From assembly GCF_000210295.1 (NCBI RefSeq), contig NC_026744.1, positions 3,348,001 through 3,412,000 on the forward strand: a stretch of 64,000 bases of DNA. Reading direction: 5' to 3'. Position numbers and translations under genes: made by a program. Shown here in pieces: positions 19,306-28,076 of this stretch. Position 1 is the first letter of the stretch. Every line of letters starts with the position of its first letter. The notes below the pieces were generated by a model, which was not told the DNA's origin, searched no databases, and saw nothing but the letters and a program-made list of their open reading frames with translations. The DNA comes from Trypanosoma brucei gambiense DAL972. Its lineage: Eukaryota > Euglenozoa > Kinetoplastea > Trypanosomatida > Trypanosomatidae.

Positions 19306-20784
19306 TTACATCCGTGGGGAGAAGCCCAGAAGAATACGATCCATATTTATTGGTTTAACGAACTTGGGAGTAGGCGAACCCGTTTGAGCAGACGTCCCAT
19401 TTGGATGGGGTCTGGGCGACCGACCTCTCAACAACTCAAACCCGGGCTTGCAGTTCGGCGACCTCGTACCTTGAAACTCTGGGGGCGACGATCCCAGCGA
19501 TAGTTCGGTTGCGCGCCGGCGCAGGTTTCCAACCCCGTCCCGCAGCCCGGTACCTGTTTTCCTCAAACCTCCCACGCTACGCCCCTTTGAACCACAGTTG
19601 GTCAGGCTACCGGAAAGCGCGCTTGACGTGTGTCTGCGGTTTCCAGGGGATTTACCCACTCCCAACGTGTTGGTTGCCCTCATTGCGGAAGTCCACGCCG
19701 GCCCCGTGGCGAGGGAGTTGTACCGCTCTCTTTTTGTTGCTGGTCGAGCTGGAGCGCTCCACCCACGGCTCCGAGATGCCACACGCCCTAATGGAGGGGA
19801 CACTTGTCGGTAGGAGCTCCCGACACCACTGGCAGCAGAAACACCGCGATACCCCATGGGGGCAGCGCTCTTCATACGAAGCATGCCAAACCGCTGCTGG
19901 ACAGACGTCTGGCTACGACCGCCACCTCTGCGCGCATTCATTTCCGTTTCCATCATCTTTCGCTTTGCCTGATGCGCGGACGCGAGAGCATACAGCCTTT
20001 CCCACGGTCCGCTTCCATCTTGGCGCCGTGAGGCAGCAACACTACGTCTAACAACATTCCCCCGAGAAACTTTGGGTGCAGGGGGGGCGGTCGTGCTTCG
20101 TGGCTTGGCTGCGCGGCTCCACAAGCTGCGCCCACGGTTCGTTGGCCTCGTTGAAAAGGAGTTTTTTGGTTTGTAGAGTGCTGTTGGCATTCTCGGTTGT
20201 GACAAGGCTTTGCGCCGTGGGTTCCAAACAGGCCTACGAGGGGCGCTCTCCTTGAATGGCCCCTTGTTGTTACGATATTCCTCCAACTCCCGCCGAACGC
20301 GTTTCCATAAGTCCTCAAGGGACACATCCTCCCGATCGTCCACATCTCCCCTTGCATTCTTGTTCAACAATCCCCTCGAAGGGGTGGCTCTATTTCCCAC
20401 ATTTCCGCGCGCCAGCAGCCGGTTACGACCAGCTGCACCGCTATTCTTCCCCACGGTTGGCTTGTTACGTTTGACATCATGGGTGCGACTGCGCCCCAAC
20501 CCACTTGCCATTTCAAAGAGCTCCTGTAATTTTTCGTGAGACTGTTGCAAAACTGAACTCTGATCCATCCCTCCGGACATGGCGGGTTCGTAGAATGGAG
20601 TCGCCGTGGGTACCTTCGCAATACTGCCGCCGTGAAGGAGGTCATGCCCTTGTTCCAACAATTCCTCCAAGCGCGCCATGGGCCCACCGAGTTCATTGAG
20701 GTCCCTTCCCTCAACCCGACCCGCCACTTCAAGCGGGTGGCTACTGCCCGTGGACGGAGAAGTATCAAAGGAATCACCACACAT
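19306..20784 (-). CDS. Arg/Ser-rich hypothetical protein, paralogue of the 150-aa neighbour
   Basis: A very basic 492-aa protein, probably mostly disordered after residue 170. Two short helical blocks stand out. Block 1 at 36-52 is MARLEELLEQGHDLLHG. Block 2 at 148-170 is VDDREDVSLEDLWKRVRREL plus EEY. Both blocks recur in the same order in the next gene (22798-23250), so the pair look like old tandem paralogues. The remaining ~320 residues are rich in Arg, Ser, Gly and Pro, as in cytoskeleton-binding trypanosome proteins. That cellular role is only inference. The frame opens on TTG at 20814 through a G-run; the first ATG is at 20784. Confidence 0.65.
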   Translation of the reverse strand: MCGDSFDTSPSTGSSHPLEVAGRVEGRDLNELGGPMARLEELLEQGHDLLHGGSIAKVPTATPFYEPAMSGGMDQSSVLQQSHEKLQELFEMASGLGRSRTHDVKRNKPTVGKNSGAAGRNRLLARGNVGNRATPSRGLLNKNARGDVDDREDVSLEDLWKRVRRELEEYRNNKGPFKESAPRRPVWNPRRKALSQPRMPTALYKPKNSFSTRPTNRGRSLWSRAAKPRSTTAPPAPKVSRGNVVRRSVAASRRQDGSGPWERLYALASAHQAKRKMMETEMNARRGGGRSQTSVQQRFGMLRMKSAAPMGYRGVSAASGVGSSYRQVSPPLGRVASRSRGWSAPARPATKRERYNSLATGPAWTSAMRATNTLGVGKSPGNRRHTSSALSGSLTNCGSKGRSVGGLRKTGTGLRDGVGNLRRRATELSLGSSPPEFQGTRSPNCKPGFELLRGRSPRPHPNGTSAQTGSPTPKFVKPINMDRILLGFSPRM

Positions 20785-22797
20785 GATGCCCCCCCCCCAC
20801 GTATATGCAGTCAACTAATTATAGGTAAATATACACAAACGAGAGTACACAGATGCGTGTTGCAAGTGCAATACACTCTTGATGAAGTCCACCTCCCAGC
20901 GTTACGCTACACGATTTCCTTTCTGTTTTTCCTTATCTTCTTTTTTCTTTTGCTGTCCAGTCCTCGATTTCTGACTTCCCGCCAAATGTGCTCACGGAGC
21001 AACAGTGAGTTCCAAGGATCACGGAGGTAGACCACGAAAGGAAATATATATTTATATATATACGGCACCACTTAGGTGTTAATCTCCCGTACGCTTACTG
21101 AGACCACAACCGTGAGTTTCAACAGGTCCGACACACAACAAACCGAACAAAATTTTCTTTTCTATACTTTGCCGATAATTCTCTCCCGCGCCCTCTCGCT
21201 GCAGGAAAAGAAACTGCTGAGTGCCCCTTCACTTTACCTTTACACGTACGCACACTCAAACTTCAAATTCCGCCGAGCGTTTATTTTTGATGCTGCTTTG
21301 TGGGTGTGACAGGTAGGGTAAAGGGTACAAAACCTACGGCAACAGTAATGATAATAATAACAATAAATAACTGTGAAAATGACGAAACGAACGCAACAAA
21401 AGGGTTGAAGCACAGCAAGCACCAAGTCGAGGGCCCACTTGCTTCCAACTAATGCGGTGGTAAAAACAAAATATACGCTCCCTCTTTCCTTTCTCCCCGT
21501 CCCCGGCCTGGCACTTCAACCAGTCAATTATCTCTCTCCAATTCAATGGAACTCTCTACGTGCCCACCCTCGTTCGTCCCCTTTACGGGTCTGCGTGCAG
21601 CTTTCGTATCCGGTTGAATTTTCGTGGACTCCAAACAGCAGGTCAAGTGTTCGTACCAAATATTCCCCTTATAATATATTTATATATATATATATTCCCT
21701 TTTTTCTTTTGTACACCGCTGACGGCGTTACTGGTGGATGGCAGGAAGAGCGAGTGGCACCGCCCCCTCACTGATTCCCCGCCGTTGCCTCTATGTTCTA
21801 TTGCTTTTCCTCCCTTTATTTATCTTCTCTTGTTTTCTTTTGAATATGAAAATACCAATTACTCGTGATGCTACAGCCACTGTTAGGTGAAAGAAAGGTT
21901 TGCCCTTGCCTCCTTCTTTCCTCCTTCCTGTTCCCTTTTTTTCTTCTTTTTTTCCCCCCTTCCTATAGGTGACAAGTTAATTTTTTTAAAAAAAAATAAG
22001 TAAATATGTAAACAATGCCTTCAACTTTTTGATTTGTTTGGTTCTTCTTTTTAAAAAAAAAAAAAAGATTATTCTTTGGAGGGGGTTAACCCGCTGAAGT
22101 GGTTGGAAAGGCAGCAAGAATTTGCACTCAAGGCCACAAGCGTAATGGGATCATGCAAATTCATGTGAACACTTAAATCGTCATAAAGGCAGTTGGGGGC
22201 CAAACAAAAACACGCAGGCACTTCTAGGCATGAATATATTTTAAATACATAAACACAAACACGCCATTAAAAATGGAATGCACACGAAACACACAATGCG
22301 GTTAACATTTTACAAGAGGAAACTGACGGGAAAAAAAAACGCAAATTGCACGTCACAAACCTGCAGCAGGGGCCGCACATTCTTAACACGATGGTTGCAA
22401 AATGCTCACACCTACATCAGGTAGTCATAATATGACTGCGGTGGTGAGGTCGCAGTTGAGGCCATATTATTTTTTAACACGCAACGTGGCAACGCTGCCC
22501 CCACACTTGTGCCGCAACTTGTGAAATAAGAGGAACACAAGAGATGGTAACAAAAAAAAAAAAACACTCAGCACTATAATCAAAAAAACGCACCAAAGAA
22601 GCAGAAAAAAGAAAAATTATAAAAATAAAGTAAACAACACAGCACGAAACGAAGTAGGAAGGTACATCTGCGTACATTACGAATTTTATGCACATACGGA
22701 TATCGACCTGACGGTAAACATTAGTTCAATCCAAAACACAACCCTTAGAATTCCGATGGCATGTACCTTTATTGTAACCTCAGAAGCGAGGCGTATA
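20785..22797. other. 2 kb intergenic region, no gene seen
   Basis: No supported gene on either strand. It contains TA-rich runs (21043-21062 and 21667-21695) and T/C-rich plus A-rich tracts (21890-22070). Most of it should be the 5' flank of the 492-aa gene and the 3' UTR of the 150-aa gene. Confidence 0.65.
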
Positions 22798-23250
22798 TTA
22801 ACCCGGTTTGTGGCAACAAGCGGCGAGACCGAAGCGGCAGTAATCATTCAACTCCGCTCGGATGCGGTTGCGCAAGGCGGTGAGCGAAATATTCATGCGG
22901 TCGTCCACAATATCAAAAGCTGCATTCGAAGGCCTCCCCGCTTTGGGTTTGGGACCCGAAACCGCCGATGAGGTCGAGCGGTGATGACTACTTTTCCCTG
23001 ATGTCGCACTAAACCCCTTTAATGAAGTGGTACCCGTTGGAGAAGGCGAGTTCCCGCCATTAAATCCACTAACTGAATTTGTTTCACCCCACGCAAGCCG
23101 CACCGACCGGTAACCGCAAAGGAGAGTCATTGATTCATTCAACAAATTCTCCACACGATCCATAGAAGTGCGAATCCGATCAAACTCCGCCATGCACGGG
23201 GAGGGAAATGCCACCCGCAACGGAGTCCCGCCACCATGAAGGCAGCTCAT
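22798..23250 (-). CDS. Small hypothetical protein, short paralogue of the 492-aa neighbour
   Basis: A 150-aa protein, unrecognised by family. Residues 30-46 (MDRVENLLNESMTLLCG) and 115-137 (VDDRMNISLTALRNRIRAEL plus NDY) match two blocks of the downstream 492-aa protein: 12 of 24 positions are identical in the second block (including one residue past each end), plus V/I exchanges. The middle is Ser/Gly-rich and the tail is CCHKPG. The long frame from 23397 opens on TTG and reads through a (GGT) run and a polypyrimidine tract, which cannot be coding. The first ATG is at 23250, after an acceptor candidate (GGTTTTAG on the minus strand). A second Met at residue 20 is possible. Confidence 0.6.
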   Translation of the reverse strand: MSCLHGGGTPLRVAFPSPCMAEFDRIRTSMDRVENLLNESMTLLCGYRSVRLAWGETNSVSGFNGGNSPSPTGTTSLKGFSATSGKSSHHRSTSSAVSGPKPKAGRPSNAAFDIVDDRMNISLTALRNRIRAELNDYCRFGLAACCHKPG

Positions 23251-23317
23251 TGTGGAATTGCACACACTAAAACCAGACACAGCAACCTCAAGCAAAGTAA
23301 ACAAAATTGAAATTGAG

Positions 23318-23391
23318 GAAGGAAAAAAAAAAAAGAAGCTTGCAACTCCTCGCTTAAATGAGCCACCACCACCACCACCACCACCACCACC
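23318..23391 (-). repeat. (GGT) repeat plus polypyrimidine tract upstream of the 150-aa gene
   Basis: Read on the minus strand, about nine GGT triplets (23363-23391) are followed by a C/T tract with T12 (23318-23338). The tract fits the splice-acceptor region of the 150-aa gene. The GGT run lies upstream of it and so would be outside the mature mRNA. Confidence 0.55.
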
Positions 23392-23889
23392 TTCCAAACC
23401 CTAGAAGCTCCAGTCACACGAAGCGATGCCTTCACACGAGCCAATAAATATTCTATAGCGTATGAACAGACGAAACGGAGGAACTAAAACTAATAATAAA
23501 AATAAAAACAGAAACGCTCTTCCACAAGGGGAAATATCCCAACCCGGGGGGAAAAAAAAAACGCTTCGGAGTGCTACTTGAGCCACGTCCCCGCCCCCTT
23601 CTTTCCTTCCCTTTGCCTTTTTAATTGGTTATTTCCCCTTTCTTTCCACCTTTTTTTTTTTGAAAGATTGAAATTACTATTTGTATTAACCCTTGAAATC
23701 TACAGACGCCTGTACGACAGAAAGAAAAAAAAAGATGATGGTTGGGGGAATGAAAAACTTTACAACAAACTTATAGTGAGTTTCACTGCCTTCTTTTTTT
23801 TATTATTATTTCCCGCACGCGCACTTCTTTGGTTTCGTTTTTATTTCGTTTTCCTTCCTTTTGTTTATAATTACGCGTCTTTGACGGGG

Positions 23890-23931
23890 TGCGTTTCAGT
23901 GGCAGCAACTTCCCTCTGCCACTGAAACGCA
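23890..23931. other. Perfect 16-bp inverted repeat (hairpin)
   Basis: TGCGTTTCAGTGGCAG (23890-23905) and CTGCCACTGAAACGCA (23916-23931) are exact reverse complements separated by ten bases (CAACTTCCCT). Transcription is on the minus strand, so the RNA would form a 16-bp stem with a 10-nt loop in the 3' UTR or intergenic RNA downstream of the 349-aa gene. Confidence 0.8.
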
Positions 23932-24102
23932 GTACAGGCGCTGCTGAACTAATGCAAAAAAAAAAGAAAAAGAGCAAGCCTTATAAATGAAGGATTACGA
24001 AATAAAACAAAACCAAAGAAGTGAAGCAGTTAGGAATGAGAAGGTAGCAAGACGGGATCCTGCAGAAGTGCTGGAAAAGAGTGGAATCACAAATAATAAC
24101 AG

Positions 24103-24135
24103 CACACACACACACACACACACGGAGAGAGAGAG
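24103..24135. repeat. CA/GA microsatellite
   Basis: About ten CA units followed by a short GA run. Confidence 0.8.
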
Positions 24136-24623
24136 TAATTTGTGGAAGGTAGAGAAAACAAAAAGAAAGCACCGCATAGCACAACCCTGGGTTCGGTGAC
24201 GTCCTTGTCATGCAAGCAAACAAGAATATATAAATAAGTATATGGTCGGTTACGGCACCTCGTAATTCATTCCCCACATCTTCACTTCTTTTTTATTTCC
24301 TCCCCTTCCATTTGATTCGGCTTTATTTGACCAGCAGGAAGCACGTCTCTCTCTCTCTCACTCAACAACAGTTGGACATTCATTTTTTCTCTATGTGTTT
24401 TGCGCTCAAAAAAAAAACTCTATGTGCGCGCATGGGTTTCACCCGCCGCAAAATCCATCGTCGCTCCAGCAACAAGCATATGGGTGGGTGAGCATTTAAA
24501 CTCCACAGTGGTGCAGCATGCCCAAAAAATTAAAAAAAAAACGACGAGAATGTTTTTAACCTAATGGAGAAATGTGCAGTAGAAACTAGACTCATATCAT
24601 CGAACCAACATTCTGATGAAGCT

Positions 24624-25673
24624 TCACACACGACACAAACCCGTATTTTCTTTTACGGTGTCGGTCCGCATGTGGCACTCGTTGTTGTAGCGGTGATGCA
24701 GCTCCTCCGCCTTTTTATGAACCTCCTCCAGAGACTCGTCAGCAGTCGTGTTCAAATTCCCCAGCACATAATACAGCGCCGGATCAATCATAAAGGCTTC
24801 AGAAGAAATTTTACCGCTTCCGAAGCTGCGGCAGTAGCGGTGGAATGCAAGAGATGTATAAAACCCTTTGGTACTGGGACACAACACCGCACTCTCAGAG
24901 TTGTCCCTCCTTGAATGTTCTGGTTGGCAACGTAAATCGACCCTAGTGGAATCCCCACGACCGGAAAACATAAATTCCCGCACCCGCTGCCACTCATGTT
25001 GGCGCTCACATCGCTCATTCCATGCCGTAACCCCGCGAAGGGTACCGCTACGAGTTAGATTCGACACAAGGTTCATTTTCCAACTTTTAGAAGCAGCCGC
25101 TGCAGAGACTGCGTCGGGTACATTACCGCTCGGAACTACGGCGTCATATCGCCTGGGCACGCTGTCAAACCCCACCAATGATCTATCATCTCCAATATCC
25201 TCCTCTTTTCCCGCAAGGCTGCGGGTGGCCCGGCTGCGACGACGCGAAACCGATTTTCCCGATGCGCTGGACTGCAACCGTCGCAGTGCCCCAAGTCTGG
25301 TAGGGGCACGCTCCAAAGCTATGCGACTCTCCCATTCATCATCTGTTGCCCTCAAAAGCGCCTCCGTCCCAACGTCTTCCACATTAGTTAACCGCGCCAG
25401 CCTCTGAATCACAGCAGTTTTGCCATAACCAGACAATGGACTCACAGCGGGCTCATGATTATATGAGTGTGTGGAATCGTGCGCACGCTCATGTTGTTGC
25501 TGCCGATGCCTGCGCAGCAATTGCATGGCAAGCGAGCTCGCCTCCCCATACATGCCGCCACTCAGTGAAACAGCGGATTGCATTGATGACAATTGTGAAG
25601 GGCCCTCGGTAACGGTGGTATTGGCCCAATGTCGACGCAGTACCCGACGGTAAACACAGCAGGTGCGTCTCAT
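24624..25673 (-). CDS. Arg-rich hypothetical protein, possibly mitochondrial
   Basis: A 349-aa protein I do not recognise. The N-terminus, MRRTCCVYRRVLRRHWANTT, has many Arg and no acidic residues, like kinetoplastid mitochondrial import signals. Next come a His/Gln-rich helix (LLRRHRQQQHERAH), helical sequence around 100-170, and a basic Ser/Arg tract (SGKSVSRRRSRATRSL). A more ordered C-terminal region follows, including RVREFMFSGR, FYTSLAFHRYCRSFGSGKIS, FMIDPALYYVLGNL and the helix ESLEEVHKKAEELHHRYNN. The frame from 25913 opens on TTG and includes a poly-T tract; the ATG at 25673 follows a good acceptor. A mitochondrial or mitoribosome-associated role is only a guess from the N-terminus. 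Confidence 0.65.
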   Translation of the reverse strand: MRRTCCVYRRVLRRHWANTTVTEGPSQLSSMQSAVSLSGGMYGEASSLAMQLLRRHRQQQHERAHDSTHSYNHEPAVSPLSGYGKTAVIQRLARLTNVEDVGTEALLRATDDEWESRIALERAPTRLGALRRLQSSASGKSVSRRRSRATRSLAGKEEDIGDDRSLVGFDSVPRRYDAVVPSGNVPDAVSAAAASKSWKMNLVSNLTRSGTLRGVTAWNERCERQHEWQRVREFMFSGRGDSTRVDLRCQPEHSRRDNSESAVLCPSTKGFYTSLAFHRYCRSFGSGKISSEAFMIDPALYYVLGNLNTTADESLEEVHKKAEELHHRYNNECHMRTDTVKENTGLCRV

Positions 25674-25699
25674 CAAAAAAAAAAAATAGTGAGGGGAGT

Positions 25700-25742
25700 C
25701 TGTTGATGGAGAGAAGAGCAAAAACAAACAAGAAAAAAAAGG
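25700..25742 (-). promoter_or_regulatory. Predicted trans-splice acceptor of the 349-aa gene
   Basis: On the minus strand a T/C-rich tract (TTTTTTTTCTTGTTTGTTTT and more) ends in CAACAG, with AG at 25701-25700. The resulting 26-nt leader contains a second T12 run that abuts the ATG. Confidence 0.65.
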
Positions 25743-25990
25743 TAACAGAAATAAAAGTAACAGGAAAATCGACTGACAGAGAGCATCAGAGTAACCTGCA
25801 GACGAAAACGCGGGAAGACCGCTGCACGTGGTAGCAGAGAAGGGGGCGCGATCTTTACTCCCGACATGAACTGAAAGAACCTTCGTATCTGTGCCTGCAT
25901 GAACCTGTTGCAATAAAATGATGCATACAGACGCAGTTCGTGGATGCGACGTGTGCCTTCACGTACGGGCGAGAACCCATTTCCCAAAGC

Positions 25991-26824
25991 TTACTGCCTT
26001 CCCGTTGCATCACCACGACGGTGGCCTCCCCATTGTTGGGGTTTCTGCTTCTTGGGGCAGTCACGGACCTCATGCCCCTCTTCTCCACAGAAAAAGCAGC
26101 ACTTCCGCGCGGCACGTCCATCGCTCTGGAAGTACAACTGTTCTCCAGGTTCCTGGAGAGCCATCAGCAACCGCCGGAGCAAACCACTTTGCATACCCGG
26201 ACAGTTAGGTGACAGATGCCCCGGATCAAAGCAACGGTAACATGTGGCATTTTTGTTGAAAGATGGATCGTCTGCCCGCTCGATCAGCATCCGCTGCCGC
26301 AGCCGCTCACTAACGTCATTACGGTTGTAAAGCTGCTGTACGGGGTGGCCCGAAGCACACTTCGGCCCCAACGGACAAAATCCTGTGAGGTAAAAGACAC
26401 ACGGTGGGCGGAAGACGTGCCGCAGCCGGCACTTGGGACCTAATGGACAAAAACCTCGGCGGTAAGCGGCGCATTCCGGCTGCCGCTCCACCTGCACGAC
26501 GTGCTGGAATGGACACTCCGGATTGGAACATTCACCGAGACGCTGATAAAAGGCACAAGCAGGGACATAACGATCGTCGTATTCATGCAAATATACACAA
26601 TTTTCACCGTTCACGCAGGCGCCGCGAAGCCAATGCTTGCAGACCTCCAAACGCATGGACTTAAATTGGGAGAGAACATGCCGCTCAGGGCACGCCGCAC
26701 CGTTTCGACACTTGCCATGTTGGAACGGCTGACAAATTTCAGACCGCTTCGCCGTAGCGGGGGCCTCGACTGGAAGGGTATCCTCGAAGGCAAGTGACGT
26801 GTGGGCAGCGTTGTCAGTAAACAT
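25991..26824 (-). CDS. CPSF30: Cleavage and polyadenylation factor subunit CPSF30
   Basis: A 277-aa zinc-finger protein. Five CCCH fingers lie at residues 31-49, 62-80, 90-108, 118-136 and 142-160. They are spaced C-x7-C-x5-C-x3-H, except the third (C-x8-C-x4-C-x3-H). Two CCHC zinc knuckles follow at 195-208 (CYRCFDPGHLSPNC) and 243-256 (CFFCGEEGHEVRDC). Five CCCH fingers plus knuckles is the CPSF30/Yth1 plan, the RNA-binding subunit of the pre-mRNA 3'-end machinery. In trypanosomes 3'-end formation is coupled to trans-splicing of the downstream gene, so this factor acts on all polycistronic RNA in the nucleus. The upstream 15 codons of the open frame begin with TTG; the ATG at 26824 is the first true start. 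Confidence 0.95.
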   Translation of the reverse strand: MFTDNAAHTSLAFEDTLPVEAPATAKRSEICQPFQHGKCRNGAACPERHVLSQFKSMRLEVCKHWLRGACVNGENCVYLHEYDDRYVPACAFYQRLGECSNPECPFQHVVQVERQPECAAYRRGFCPLGPKCRLRHVFRPPCVFYLTGFCPLGPKCASGHPVQQLYNRNDVSERLRQRMLIERADDPSFNKNATCYRCFDPGHLSPNCPGMQSGLLRRLLMALQEPGEQLYFQSDGRAARKCCFFCGEEGHEVRDCPKKQKPQQWGGHRRGDATGRQ

Positions 26825-27293
26825 GACGAACCACCGTAACTGAATAAGGGTGATGCAGGGGATAATCAAGTGGTACCCCCTCCTGCTGCTTCCACCCTTT
26901 ACCCTCTGCTACAAACTACTACTTTCGCTCAGGTGGAAAAGAGGAAAGGGTTGAAGGAAGAAACAATGCACAGTCCACGCGCACTGTCCACTCAACAGCA
27001 GCCACATGCGAAAGAGATGGAGAAATAAGCAACAGCGAGTTTAGAGGTGGGAATGTGAGAAATTAACGGAGGTTGTTCGAGCCTCCGCTGCGCAACTCTT
27101 TGCAGTTCCAGAGAAGTGAGTTCACAAACAGCGGCCAGCCGTGGTAGCGGGCAAACAGGAAGCGAATTAAAAAAAGAGCGAAAAAGCCAGATAATAGCAG
27201 AAGCACCCTCTACAACCACTTAAACGATGCCGGAAGCACACAACCGAACTCCACAAGCCCTCTGTTCTTTTTAAGAATGCACGACGATAAAAA
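26825..27293. other. Intergenic region, no gene seen
   Basis: About 470 nt with no supported gene. The purine-rich + strand around 26935-26970 is a pyrimidine tract on the transcribed strand and could serve the CPSF30 acceptor. Confidence 0.6.
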
Positions 27294-28076
27294 TCATTCC
27301 CTTACAGTCGGTTTAGTGGGTTGATCAAACGCTGCCGGAGCACTGCAAAGGAAATAGCGGCAGAAAAATTCCTCCAGCTCCAAATCCGCAAGAGCATCGG
27401 CACCGTCCTTAACCCCACCGGATGAATCCCCGCAAGGGACTTTCACCCCATCACATCCGCACATCACCTGAACTGCGCTGCGGAGAGTCTCCGCAGACAA
27501 CACTTCAACATGCACCTCATCTGTCGTTTGGCAACCGCCCATGCCGGAAGCACCACTGCTGTTAACGCCGTTTATTGCACAATCAAATGCACCTCGATAA
27601 CGAAGCAGCCCACACTGACCCTCAAGTGGGCGGTCTCGGACCTCGAGGTATCGTATGATGTTTGATCGGAGGTAACACTGCATGCGTCTCATTGTCGTGC
27701 TGGCGAAAGACCAGACGCCATCCTCGCAGTTTGCAACAAAATCTAACCGCTTCAACAACTCATCCAACACCCTATCCAGCAACCGCCAATTTGGCAAACA
27801 TCGCGGCGACTCCGCAATCCGGATACAACATATGTTCCTCACGACAAACATCAGCGTCTCACTCCCCGCCTTTCCCGTCATTTCGACAGACCCCTCCTGC
27901 AGTAGCGCTGCACAGCCCAGCTTCGCCCAATACAACATACAGTGGTGGTACACCAATGCGGGCATAACTGATACCATCTCGAAGGACTTCTGACCACCTG
28001 GGAATGGCAAAAGGCCACTTTCAAACCATTTCTGGGCGTCGGCACCGTTGCGGCCGTGCAAAGACAAAATTGTCAT
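27294..28076 (-). CDS. Hypothetical protein, 260 aa from first ATG; N-terminus uncertain
   Basis: I do not recognise this helical, soluble protein. From the first in-frame ATG (28076) it is 260 aa. It starts MTILSLHGRNGADAQKWFES and has helix-rich sequence (SVMPALVYHHCMLYWAKLGC, RLLDRVLDELLKRLDFVANC) and an acidic end before FFCRYFLCSAPAAFDQ. Helical pairs suggest a repeat fold such as TPR, not proven. The same frame stays open 61 further codons upstream, and that part also looks coding (VLATARRLVFLHGNVDSAYK), yet it contains no ATG before a TGA at about 28274. So the real start may be non-AUG, the first ATG here, or altered by a frameshift. Confidence 0.6.
   Translation of the reverse strand: MTILSLHGRNGADAQKWFESGLLPFPGGQKSFEMVSVMPALVYHHCMLYWAKLGCAALLQEGSVEMTGKAGSETLMFVVRNICCIRIAESPRCLPNWRLLDRVLDELLKRLDFVANCEDGVWSFASTTMRRMQCYLRSNIIRYLEVRDRPLEGQCGLLRYRGAFDCAINGVNSSGASGMGGCQTTDEVHVEVLSAETLRSAVQVMCGCDGVKVPCGDSSGGVKDGADALADLELEEFFCRYFLCSAPAAFDQPTKPTVRE

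Larger units (their letters stand above)
23392..24623. other. Intergenic region, no gene seen
   Basis: No supported gene. It holds a perfect hairpin (23890-23931), a CA/GA microsatellite (24103-24135), and several A- and T-runs. On the minus strand it should contain the 3' UTR of the 349-aa gene. Confidence 0.65.
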
